From Dipetalonema caudispina (taxonomy: Eukaryota > Nematoda > Chromadorea > Rhabditida > Onchocercidae): 64,000 nucleotides of DNA. Both the position numbers and the translations under genes were made by a program. Under the pieces are notes generated by a model. It had not been told where the DNA came from, did no database searches, and worked only from the letters and a program-made list of their open reading frames with translations. Positions 49,031 through 61,000 of this stretch are shown here, piece after piece. Within the stretch, counting starts at the first letter, position 1. Each line of letters opens with the position of its first letter. The stretch lies in assembly GCA_013365325.1 (NCBI GenBank), contig JABVXV010000134.1, positions 1-64,000 of the forward strand. Direction: 5' to 3'.

Positions 49031-49995
49031 TATTGGATACAAACAGTATTCTGAAATAAATTAATTCTCTCATTCAAGAATATATCCTGATAGCTCCGGT
49101 AAACTTAATAATATTTTGAGAACATGGATAGAAATGTTTGCTACTGAATTTTCAGACAAAACAAAAAAAAAAAAAAATTAACAACTGATAAGAAAAATGA
49201 TGAGTTTGAATTAAATACAAAAAATAAATTAAAATAAATAAATAAATATGAAAAATTCATATATTTCGAGTTAATGTCATATCTGGAATTATTCTTCCTT
49301 CTAGCTAATATCATTTCCAACGATTTTCAACATCTTATCATTTAGCATTGATTGAAGAGTGAGAGAAAGTATTCTTTTAAGGAATAATACAAGAGATTTA
49401 TTATCTAATAATAAATAATGATAAAAGAAATAGGAAATTTCAGGAAAATATTAATGAATGATGGCATCAAGGAGAAATTAATATTATCTACGAAGGATAG
49501 TAATAGATAAGACTAAATTGAACAATAATAAATGAAATTTATTGTTTGTTTTAATAGTATTTCAAATAAATTCAATCTTATCTATTTAATCTTATCCTAC
49601 AAAAATAATTAAAATTATTGCGACAAATGTAATTTTCATTTAATATTTAGATTAAGATTAAATTTGAATTTTTTTTTTTTTTTTATCAGAAAAATAATTT
49701 CATTAAAGAATTTTGAATTACATCAAAAACCAGTGTTATTTTCAATTGAAAAAAAAAAATGTATCTATGTATCATTTCAAGCAATGAATTCTTTTCTTCT
49801 TTTTTTTCAAATTACAATCTTTAAAAAAAATGTTGTTAACATGAATAAACACAACACTTACATCAATGCAAAAAAAAAAAGTTGCACTCCATGGGTTTAC
49901 ATTGTCTGTTTTAAAAGATGAACAATATCAATATGAATGAAATATTTCTTTTCTTATGTAATTGTCGACAAATTAATTGCTTCGCATTATTCAAC

Positions 49996-50749
49996 ATGCA
50001 ATGCTCAATCATTTTCTTTATTATTTGTTACTTCTGCTCTTTTTATAATTTTTTTGAGTTAAACATTTTTTGTAAGTTATTTATTTATTTGTTTATTATA
50101 TTGAATTAGTTAATTATAGAAATTTTGAAGTGTTTTGTTCTTTGATTTCAGAAATATTACACTGTAAAGGATTTTTTGAAATTTTAACAATCAATGCTTT
50201 TGTCTACCTTTATTATATTGATTAGACAGAGGAAAAAAAAAATTCGAAATTCTTTCTATTCATTGTAAAGGATAATTAATCAGCTGATAGAGATGTTTTT
50301 TTTTTATTTTTTTTCAGGTTTTGCTCAATATGATAGGATCGGAAATACATATGAACAAATTCGAGATGCAGACTTTTACAAGAAACCAGGTTTAACATAT
50401 CCTAATGTCTCGACATCTTTATATTATAGCTCTATTATGAACGAATAATTTTAGGTCACAAGTATCCTGAACGTATAGGAAGCTATGGTGAGGAACAGAA
50501 CAGAGGAAAAGGTAGATTATAAGATTGCTTTAAACATAGAAAAAATGGGTAGGAAAGGATCGAATCTCACTATATTATTAAATATTGAAATACACAGCAA
50601 TTTGGCTTCCAAAGAATTTTTAAATTTCAGGATCTTTTTCAAAGCAATCCACAGATGGCCATGATCCACGTAATGAAAAGAAGCTATCCAACAATAACAA
50701 CAACAGCAACAACGATCAAAATCTTTCCGGTATTAATAAAAAGGATTAA
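49996..50749 (+). CDS. Small predicted secreted protein, function unknown
   Basis: Four phase-matched exons, 49996-50071, 50318-50389, 50455-50511 and 50631-50749, encode 107 aa. The first exon begins MQCSIIFFIICYFCSFY, a strongly hydrophobic segment suitable as a signal peptide, and ends at a GTAAGT donor. The mature part is hydrophilic. Exons 2 and 3 encode FAQYDRIGNTYEQIRDADFY and GHKYPERIGSYGEEQNRGKG. Exon 4 ends in a low-complexity Asn/Ser/Lys stretch. YDRIG and PERIG are similar short motifs in neighbouring exons. No cysteine occurs after the signal region, and no domain was recognised. Three short introns with clean GT..AG ends and intact phase argue strongly that it is real. An in-frame ATG at 49918 would extend the N-terminus but bury the signal. 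A secreted peptide or neuropeptide-like precursor is possible; there are a few basic pairs but no clear repeated peptides. Confidence 0.72.
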
Positions 50750-50830
50750 AGAATTGCTTTGTAAACCAACTATAAAGTGAATTTGAATTTATTATAAATT
50801 AAAACAAAATTATACAAATGAACAAATCGG

Positions 50831-50836
50831 AATAAA
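50831..50836 (+). promoter_or_regulatory. Polyadenylation signal, small secreted protein gene
   Basis: AATAAA 82 bases past the TAA stop. Confidence 0.6.
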
Positions 50837-51014
50837 ACAACGACACAGTGCACATAATAAAATTGCTTTTTAAAGGAAATTGTTGGAATTAAAGATCAAA
50901 CATCTTCATTTGCATCCAGTACAAATCAAAAAATGTGGCCATAATTTTGCTCTCATGACCATATCACTTTCAAAAGCTATGAAATAAAAGGGAGCTGTCA
51001 GAATGTATTAATTA

Positions 51015-51020
51015 TTTATT
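51015..51020 (-). promoter_or_regulatory. Polyadenylation signal, ula-1
   Basis: TTTATT on the + strand, AATAAA in gene sense, about 150 bases beyond the stop. Confidence 0.5.
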
Positions 51021-51172
51021 CAGTCATATAATTGGAAAATTTGTCCAGAAAAAATAAGATAAAGTAATATCGACCTTTCTACTATAGGCATCCACGAATA
51101 TTGGGTAAATTCTGTTCTCTTCAAAATCCTAATCTCACATGAAAAATTTTTCAGTAGGTTGAATTTACAGCA

Positions 51173-54100
51173 TTAAAGTCGATATGTTTGAGCACGCTGT
51201 GTATGGCCATCAAAAACAAACGTATTATCGAGGGATATGTACTGATGTGTAATTAATTTTATCACTTCTTGTGCTGTAATACCACCAATCAGCGAAGCGA
51301 TAACATGTAATTCAGAAGCACCGTAACGACACATTTCATCGATTGCAATCTGCGGAATTTTTTCCAGCATTTCGCTTTTATCCTCCAACTGCAAAAAAGC
51401 TCAAAAATATGAGAACTTAAAACTGAAAAGTACAGAGAAAGTAGATTAGATTAAAGATGAGACTTCAGAATTTTAATTCCGATAATCAATGCGCATCATT
51501 TGTTAGCACCAAAGACCAGTTTGGTAATGAAGTAAAAACACACTTGCTACGCGAAGAAAAATAAAAATGAAAGTTATGTTAATTTCTCTCGCGGAGTTAT
51601 ACATAGAATCATCAGTGCTATATGTGCAATTTTTTAAGCTCATATAATTCCATCTTCTTACTGATTCTTTTTCTGAGAATAGTTTGTATCATTTTGGATA
51701 CAGGAGAAAAATTTAATCAACATTCTGGAATTTATGCACAGACTGAAATTTGAAATACGATAAAAGGCACTACCAAATACATTATTTTTCACTGAATAAT
51801 ACTTGACATACTTCCCATACCATAAATTTAAAATGATCTAAGAATCACATGACCCAACTACATTTCTAGAGATGCTGCCTTCAAGGAAGAGAAAGACTTC
51901 ATTTGATGAATCAAGAGTCTAATAAAAAATTTACTTCAATCTCCATGATTAAGTCGACTACTCTTGCTTTAAGATCATAAGCATCTATAGTGCACGGCAC
52001 ACCATTTGTTCCTGGGAAACGCGATTTTTCGGAGTGAAATCTTAAATATAATCATTGTACTTCTTAGCAAAAGATAAACGACAAGCAAACCAAAACTTGG
52101 TAAAAGTTCTTATCAGATTTGCAGAAAAATCAATAGTCTAAAGGTTCATGCCCTCTAAATAACATGTGGAAGTATACAGAAATAATGAATTATGTGAGAA
52201 AAATGTTTAGTTACCTATCGATAGCTCGCAATAAAATATACCACACTGCTGGTGATATCTCAGGTACACCTGTTACGGAATTAGGTTTAAAGTCAGCATT
52301 TCGTATGTCATTGAACACTTCCTGGAATTTTGTAAAACCAATCATTAACTTCATGTAAACTCATTTGCTATATACACTGTATGCATAAAATAGAATTTTT
52401 TGTCTTATAAATTTTACTTCCAACCAACACAATAAAAATCACACATGACTTTATCATATAAGCATTATGAAAATTCTGTTTTATTACATTGTTGCACATA
52501 AAAATGTCCAATATGGTACTGCAGTTTCATAGTCTAATCAAACCTTCAATGATGACTTCATTTCCTGAGCAATAGTCGTTCCGTGTTGTACCCGCAGGAA
52601 AGCAGCTTTTTTGCAGAAAAATTCGCAGTCATGGAATTTAATGATATCAGTTGATATACCTTGTTCCGCGAGAAATGCGTAAAGATAACTCATCACCTGT
52701 GAATTCAACCATAGTATATACTATTATTCCTGACCATACGCACTTTACCACTACCCTCACACATTCTGATTATAAATTCCTTAATCCTGTAATTTTTTTC
52801 AACGTTTTTCTACGGTATTTAAGGTTTTTCTACGTGTATACACAACCCTCCTCACTTAATTCTTTCGAATCTTGAATTGTTAATTTTTTCAAGTAATATA
52901 TATAACTTAAAAATTCCCAGAACCGAATCATCACAACGGTGCATCGATGGGGAAGGAAAGCTTTAACTTTCAACGCTACTTTGAACAAAAACTCAAACCT
53001 CCTTCGCATCTTCTTTGGCCTTATCTTGAAACTTCGTCGCTAAAAGAACATAGCTTTCCGAATCACTGATCATATCAGGCAAACTACCTCGTACAGGTAG
53101 AACTTCGTGGGCAATGACAAAACGCCGCAGGGCTGCGGTCAACAACCAAAACCGTGTCAGATCTGGCTGTTGTGCTTTCGGATGATTTAGTAATTCTTTC
53201 ACCCCCAGTGGTATCTGAAAATGAAAAACAAGAAACTTTGAACTGAACTCAGTCTTTTAAAGTAATATTCGCCCATATATTATCTTATTATAAATACCAA
53301 CTGTTGTCCTTTTCAATGAGCGAATCATTGCGGTGTGACCTTCGACAAAGTTCTCTTCCCGAATGGATCCATTTTCAGGATGCGGCATCCGTAGTGACAT
53401 GAAAATCTAAACAAAGAACCATCTTAAAAACTTAAGTTTTACTGACTTGGAAAAAATTAATTAAGGTACTGTAAAAAATAACCAAACTAATAATAATAAG
53501 GAAGTGAGAAAAATTCAAAACAAGAATATAGGATTTAGATCGAAAGAGCTAACTAGAAATTAAAACACCCTAACATTTAAGTACTTACGGATTCAAATGT
53601 TTTCCTTTTTTCACGATTATCGGGAAAATCATCTTGGCCATACTTCTCGCGCCATAATGTGAGCGTTTTTAAAAATAAAATTAAGTATGGTGTGTGGGAA
53701 TGAGCATCATAATGCATCTGGTCCAGATCTATCGACTCTGCCATTTTAGATAGCGCTGGGAACGGACAGTCGAGCCTGAATACCATAAAATAACTATCAG
53801 CGCCACTTGAAGATGCCATACCTGCAACCATGCCTGAGGAATCGGGACGCAGTTTAGCCCCATCTACCGATTACTCCGATTGGTTTGTTTCAGTGAGAGC
53901 CAGTTTGGACCCTTCGTAAAATACATGTAAACAATATTTAACACTCAGTAAAGAACTTCCACGAGATTCAATCTAAAAAACTTTAATAAAATAAATCAGA
54001 AAATTCATCCAACATAAATATCAGAACTGATATTACCTTAAATCGGGCGATACATTCTCTTCGTGAGTATCAATAATCGTGTGTTCCTGAACAGAAATTC

Positions 54101-55112
54101 GTATAAATCCAACAAGACCATATGCTCTGTAATCATAATTTTACCAAATATACTATCCAAAGAAAGTATCACTTCAAAAACGTAGAAGTGATTGAACCCA
54201 CAATCCTAAAATTCTGCGAAATGTTTGAAATTCATGTTTCAAATTCATAAAGCTTGATTAAATTGCTCCATTTAAAGACATTTTTTCGCGCTATATTGTC
54301 ATAACTTACAGATACGTTTAGTTCAAGACCTCTATTAGAATTTTAAACTCTAACCTTGCATGAACAAAAGGTATATTTTTCTCAAACAAAAAATCATTTA
54401 TTTGTGCAGCAACGTCAATATTCAAATTGCATCCAATAACAACAGTAAACTGCCTTAGAAAATCCATGTCTTTGGTAATGATATCTTCAGGATTCCCTAA
54501 ATCGAAGCCTCCTTCCACTGATGGATTTAGCTCCTGGAAGATATCGAATAAAGAGACGAATTGATTCTATTAACATTTTTAAACTAACTTATCCTTCTAC
54601 ATTTTTAAACTAACTTATCCTTCTACAACCTCTAAGACTGATAACTAATGCCATTCCTATGGAATCTAATATTTTATAATTCAGAACAGAAGGAATCAAA
54701 GAATCTTTTGTGCTTGACGTTGCATGCTTCAACAGCAAATCAACTATCCGTTATTTAACAATGAAAATGTTTGTGAGATCCAAAAAATAGCTTATTTTGA
54801 AGAACACTTGAACACATTCAAAAGTTTACGTAATTCAAACGAACTATGTACCATAAGCAGTCGTAGTGCAGCTTTCGCTCTCGGTTGACCAACTTCATCA
54901 TCAACAAAAAAATTATTGCCTAGATCCGGTTTGCATATGATAGCAGAATCGACGATATACACTGATTTGATACCAGCAAGTACCAAGCTTTTGATAATTT
55001 CGCATCCCAAAGCAGATGCACTCAGCACGCAGACACTAGCATGCTCAATGCACGACTGACCCTCATCGCCCCAAAGACGAATCTGTCGATCATATCGTGC
55101 ATTATCTTGCAT
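51173..55112 (-). CDS. ula-1: NEDD8-activating enzyme E1 regulatory subunit (NAE1/APPBP1/ULA-1)
   Basis: Ten minus-strand exons in reading order: 54852-55112, 54355-54533, 54037-54126, 53589-53775, 53302-53406, 52999-53214, 52544-52696, 52215-52321, 51935-52040 and 51173-51388; 539 aa against 534 in human NAE1. The protein begins [19 protein letters not shown], the E1-type start, and continues with [20 protein letters not shown], the nucleotide-fold region, and [17 protein letters not shown]. It pairs with UBA3 to form the heterodimeric E1 that adenylates NEDD8 and loads UBC12, driving cullin neddylation; this subunit lacks the catalytic cysteine. The C-terminal adenylation half retains [20 protein letters not shown], matching the [20 protein letters not shown]-type segment of NAE1. 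Introns are short and phases agree at every junction, so the model looks complete. Confidence 0.96.
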
Positions 55113-55166
55113 TGTTCTTGTTCGAGTGCGTTATCACAAAACTACTGTCTTGCTTATCAAAGAATA

Positions 55167-55175
55167 CTGAAAAAA
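55167..55175 (-). promoter_or_regulatory. Candidate spliced-leader acceptor, ula-1
   Basis: In gene sense TTTTTTCAG, 54 bases upstream of the ATG, with no visible upstream exon. It fits a nematode trans-splice acceptor. Prediction only. Confidence 0.5.
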
Positions 55176-57990
55176 GATCAATATAAATTCCACTTCAGAA
55201 TTTTCACGAAACAAATTACGTCTATGTGAAACTGATACATAATTGCAAACGATATCAGATTCATTTAGATGAAAAGATAGAAATGCGATACAAAAAGTTT
55301 CGTAAAAAGTAAGTGTCATCATTCGGTAATCTGTGTATTAAATATCGATAAATATTTGCAAGGGACTAAAACATTGCATATAACTCATAAGAGTTTGAAC
55401 TTGCAATAAATTCCAACAAATACATTCTCTAATGATTTCTCTTCCTCATTATTCATAAGTTTACTTAATTCATCCAAATCACAAATCATCATTATATCTA
55501 GCAATACTTATCAATCATCACTTCATTAGCTGCCATCTTTCTTTGATTTCAAATGATTGCAACAAATTATTAATTTCAGATTCTCTTAACAACTAACAAA
55601 ATACTCAATATTACCAAATCCTATTGCTTTATCATTAACTACCCGCACAAACTATCCATTCCAAGATTTCATCACAACTTCATCACTACCAGACACCAAC
55701 TTCCAAAACCACTAAACTTCCATTCCTGTCCGGAAAGAAAAAACAGGCGGTTGCATACTCGTTGCATGCTACTAAAAAATTTTCCTGAATTCCAAACTGA
55801 GTTTTATCTTTGAAATATTCGAGGTGCAAGATGGTGATGGAGTAACTTTCTGAGTTAAAGACTGTTACAAGTCATCATCTATGATTGTTCAAAAGGTCAT
55901 ATGCTTTCCCCATCATACTACCACTCTGTTGAATTGTTGAAGAAAAAAAAAAAGCGGGATGAGAATTTATATCTTATGATGATTTTTTACACACATTTTA
56001 AAATCTGCAATACAATGAATTTTATTCCATTCTAATGCAAATCAAGATTTTCTCAGGAAAACATAATCCCGGCAATTAATCCCGTCTTTTTATCAGATGT
56101 TATATTGCAAATGAAATGTGGGAAAATAACAGAATATTTTGAATGCATAAGCATATTGCAATAAAAAAAAATATATATTTATATATATATATATATTTGA
56201 GGTGTGTAGTAATTATTCAATTCACTACAAACTATTCAGTAATTAACCAAATCGGAAAACGGTTCAGTTAGCATTTATTCACATATATGTGAAGCAGCTA
56301 AAGAATTTGAATGAATTAGGCTATTTGATTTAGGATCAATAATTTAATAAATTTACTCTGCATTATCTTTCCTTCCCATCAATGCTCATTGATTTATGGA
56401 ATAGCAAATTGCAAATTAAATGTATTGACAAAAATTTGATTAAATTTAAAAATTTTTTGAATGAGCTAGAGAATTCCATTCAAAGTGTTACATTTTGGAA
56501 AAAAATGTTATGTTCAAAATTTTTATTCTAAAGAAATACTAACATTATGTATAATCCATTCCAAACATTTCATCCTTTTTTGCAGTATCATTTGAATTGC
56601 TAATTCTAAACTCTTTCTTATTGACAAGAAGCTTAGATTTCATTTTTTTTTTCTTTGTATATGTATGTGTACACATTTAAATGCTTTCGTCAAGGGAAAT
56701 AGCTTATTTAAAAAGCTTTAAGAATTTTGGATTTTTTTTTAACTCTTTTGGTTTCATTAAAATAGCAATACAAAAATAATTTATTGTAGTAAACTTTTAT
56801 TTACTTGTACAATCCTTTCTGGAAATGTTCATTCGATCACTATCAATGCTTTAATTGCAATTGCCAAAAAAGAAAAAAAAAAAAAAATATGTAATTAAAA
56901 AGAGGAAATTTAAAAAAGCCTTTAAATTTTAGCATTAAAACTCTTTCTTAATGTAAATAATGTCACATTGGTTTGTCATTTTAGGCTTATTTTTGTTTAT
57001 CGGAATGAAAATGAAATGATGGAAGAAGAGAAGAAATGAGGAAAAGATAAGAAAGAAGATGAAAAAGAGTTAGAAAAATAGCTACCGAAGACTAAAAGGA
57101 GAAGAAGATAGGATGATGGATTTGCAGATCGATTTCCAAAAACTGCGCCTATATGAAGGAATGGAAAGAGTTGTTGGGATTGTCGTAAATACGGTGAGAA
57201 TGCTTAAACATTGAATCATTTGCGCTCTCGTCGATTGCTTCCTTTTGCGCTTTCCATTCATTCATTTATTTATTTCAAGAAAAAGAATTTTTTTGTTTTT
57301 ACTTTCTTTTTTAATGATTTGTTACTTTGTTAAGTATTTTCTTTTCTAAAAATGGAAATTTGAATTTAATATTGATATAATTTTCAAAATATGTTGCTTT
57401 GTTTCAAAGTAATTGAAAACTATACGTATCATTGTTATTTAGAACCATAGGTAAACTATGTTTTAAAAGGTTATTTCGATATTTGAAAACACGAATAGTT
57501 GCAAATAGTTTATTTAAATAAATCGTCAGACAACTTCTAAATTTTATGCAAATATTGAAGAACTAATTATGATTTATTTAATAGATTTTCAAAAACTGAT
57601 GAAGTTTGAACATCATGCCTTTTTTATCGTAATTATCTAACAATATATGTTGCTCATCTCCAAGCGAATGTCTTTTGCCACTTATGCAGGTGACATTACA
57701 TTGCATTGTTCGTTTTACTTCTAAAATGTAAAAGAATTTTTTTTAAATCTCTATGAAAAAATTTTAATTGATGTAATTCCGTTGAAGTTTGCATATTAGT
57801 TATAGCAAAATGCTCATTACGATATTATGTAAGATCACTTCTTACTTAAAATGCGACATTGACATCTTGTCGTAAAAGATTGTTCAATATGCTAAATAAT
57901 TTATCGTATTAACTTCAAGATCAATTAAATATAATTCTAGCAAAAATTAATTTTTTGTTAATTTCTGAAATTTGATAAGGTCATCATTAT
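55176..57990. other. Divergent intergenic region
   Basis: Lies between the 5' ends of ula-1 (-) and the Cys-loop channel (+). AT-rich with an (AT)n tract near 56170-56198. A purine-rich stretch at about 57005-57125 (GAA/GAT/AAG words) is notable but has no open frame of interest. No gene was seen; both promoters should lie here. Confidence 0.6.
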
Positions 57991-57998
57991 TTTTTCAG
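57991..57998 (+). promoter_or_regulatory. Candidate spliced-leader acceptor, Cys-loop channel
   Basis: TTTTTCAG ending 13 bases before the in-frame ATG at 58012. Nematode trans-spliced leaders typically join this close to the start codon. This also favours 58012 over the internal ATG at 58075. Confidence 0.5.
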
Positions 57999-58011
57999 AT
58001 AATTCGATTAT

Positions 58012-61000
58012 ATGAGTGTAAAATCATCAATTCTTGGCAGATTGAAAGTTAGACGCTTGTTCGATTCAAAGTGCATGACGTTACTAGCATTATTGTACAC
58101 TTGTACAATTGTCAGTGGACAATACATTAAATATGGAATTCCATTGAATCAGACGTAAACTATCATTTTATTTGTCTGCTAATTTTTTTTTCCTTGTGAC
58201 CTTACTATTAGACTTCCGGTTACGTTCTATGCAACGGTATTGCATTTCTACACAAAAAAACAATGCTCAAAAAGAGTAGTGAAACAGCTATTGAATTATT
58301 TTATTCAATCTATTGACTTATTAAGCTTAGTAAGCCACATTTTAAGATTATGGGACACTTGTCAAGTCTATAAATTTTATACTAAGGTAAATCGATTCTC
58401 ACATATGATTTAAATTCAGTTTCTGAAAGCAGTATTTTTGAAAATTGCCACATATTTTTACCGGGATCAACTTTCAAAATATTTCAGTAGTATTTTCGAT
58501 AGCATGATTTTACAACATAATTCACCAGATATCTCAAATGTGTTTAAAGATCCAATATACTACGCGATAGTATAAGACAATTATTTAAACATTATATTTT
58601 ACACTGTTTTATTAACAATTTAAAGATCCTTGTCGTATGATAAACCGCTGTTCAGGGATAAGAATGAAACTAAACGGAGCCACGTTGTGCAAAGATGGCC
58701 AGTTAAGAAGGACGGGACATGCAGCAATGATGCAGTGATTATTACTGAACTATTGCGCGATTACGACAAGCATAAAATACCTGGTGGCAATAATGTACAA
58801 GTTTCCGTTGAGGTAATTTCTTGTTCATCGGGAATTACAGTACTACAACAGGGCTGGACTGCAAAAAAAAAAATAGAATACTTAAAAGTTTTTAAGTATT
58901 CTATTTTTTAAGTTTTTGAAAAACTAAAGGAATGCTTTGTTTTGATTTCGGTTCATTTACTGAAACTTTTGTATATATTCAGATTTGGGTCCAGGAGATC
59001 TCTAAAATAATCGAAATAACAAGTGAATTTGAATTGGATATTTATGTAACAGAGAAATGGATTGACCCATCGCTGGCATATGATCACATGAATCCCTGCA
59101 AAAAGTAAGTTCTAGAATAATGTTACAATCACTGGATTTATGGAAAAATCTATTATTTTTCTAATGCATTTTCTATCGGCTCAAGTTTTGAATTCCCATA
59201 ATAACAAAATTCAATTGTAAGTTGTAAAGGTTTCGAATTCATCTCTGGTAATTCCGAAATTATCTACGATTCCAGGAATATGTCGGTTGATGGTGGTAAA
59301 ATATTGCCTCAAATATGGAATCCTCATGCATGTTTTGTTAATAGTAAAGATGCTTCAATCCATCGTAGCCCTTTCAGCAATATTTTCCTACAGATTTACA
59401 GCGACGGTAGTGTATGGCATAATTACAGGTTTGTTTTTAAAAAATCATGATGACAACACTCATTCATTACGAAAAAAATTAGTTGGTAAAATCGAATTCG
59501 AAAGTGAAAATTTGAAAATTCCCTCAAAAACTTAACTTCAAGTGACATTCGTCCAAATGGCTCTTGTTGCGAAGTGTCAGATATTCATACCAAAGCTAAG
59601 AAACTGCTTAATCACTTTTTACACACCCCTTCAATCATGATTTTTCAGGATTAAATTAACAGGTCCTTGTCTCAATGCTTTACGAACTTTCCCAATCGAT
59701 AAACAACGTTGCATGCTATTTTACGAATCATTCAATCACAATTATGATCAGGTCCCTCTTCGTGTTTATAAAGAACAGTTGACCATTTCTGGTAATGACT
59801 AGAACACTGATAACAAGTTTAATGAGCAACTTATTTAGTATGTTAGAAATAATGATGAAGCATATTATTAATTAAAACCTTTCACACTCATTATTAATTG
59901 AAGTCTTTTCTCACATTTATTTCTTCCAAATACTTTTTTCCTCTACTAATAAAAGAGATGAATCTCTTTATGGTACTAACTAACTTATAAGTTCGAAATG
60001 AAGTAAAGAATAGAAAACGATTCTTTTCCTCATTGCAGGTAGCAATGGAATGGACAGAAACAGCTCCGCCAATAACAATTCTGAAAGAAAATGTAACACT
60101 ACCTGATTATGTACTTGTTGATTATACGGCATCCAGTGTTAGACGAGTGAGTTATTCTAATTTATTTTTTCATACTGAAAATATTAGAAAAGTTTAGACG
60201 ACATTAGCTGTTCTTTGATCGTTCCGTGTTTTTTTTCGCCGCTTTTTTGCTCAGAAAATTCCCACATCTGTGAGAGATTTTTCCTTTGCTTTAAGTAAAC
60301 TCTACTAATGAGTAAATAAAGAATAATTTGATAATTGCCACCCTTCCTCCTGACCGGTAAATACTGCTTTGAGCAATTCGACATCCCTTACAATAATGAA
60401 TTTCAACTACTCTTTATCTCCTATGGTGTGGTTGTTTATAATAAATGTTCAGTTGAGAAGCTACTTTTTCAGCTGTATCCGCCAGGAATGTGGAACGAAT
60501 TAGTTGCTACTTTCACATTTCAACGTCTTTATGGTTTCTATATATTACAGGTTATGAATGGCGGCTTTTTAATATTGAATATGAGAAAATGCAATATTTT
60601 CAATAGTTTTTAATAACAATTTTTACGAATTCAGCTCTTCAAAATTTTTCCCGGTATTAAGGCTTTGATGAGAGAAGCACTTCGTATATCATTCATTTAT
60701 TAAAAAAATTCTTACGAAACTGGACTTTGTAGCTTGATTTCAATGATTTTTACTCTTGCAGAATATCTAAATATGTTTTAATATTTCAGGTTTATGTGCC
60801 TGCATACATTTCTGTGTTCATATCATGGGTAGGTAAACAATATTTAATCTTTACTTAAATGAAAAAAAAGAATATTTTAAGTAAGCAAGTAGTCTCACAC
60901 TCCGATGGATGTCTCATGGCCCTAAAGCTCATTTCTATCCAATATTTGTCAGTATCGCTTTGCTATGATAATTTCTTTTAGCGATTGTTACAGAAACTTC

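Larger units (their letters stand above)
50750..51172. other. Convergent spacer
   Basis: 423 bases between the stop codons of the small secreted protein gene (+) and ula-1 (-). It holds a polyadenylation signal for each and nothing else recognised. Confidence 0.7.
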
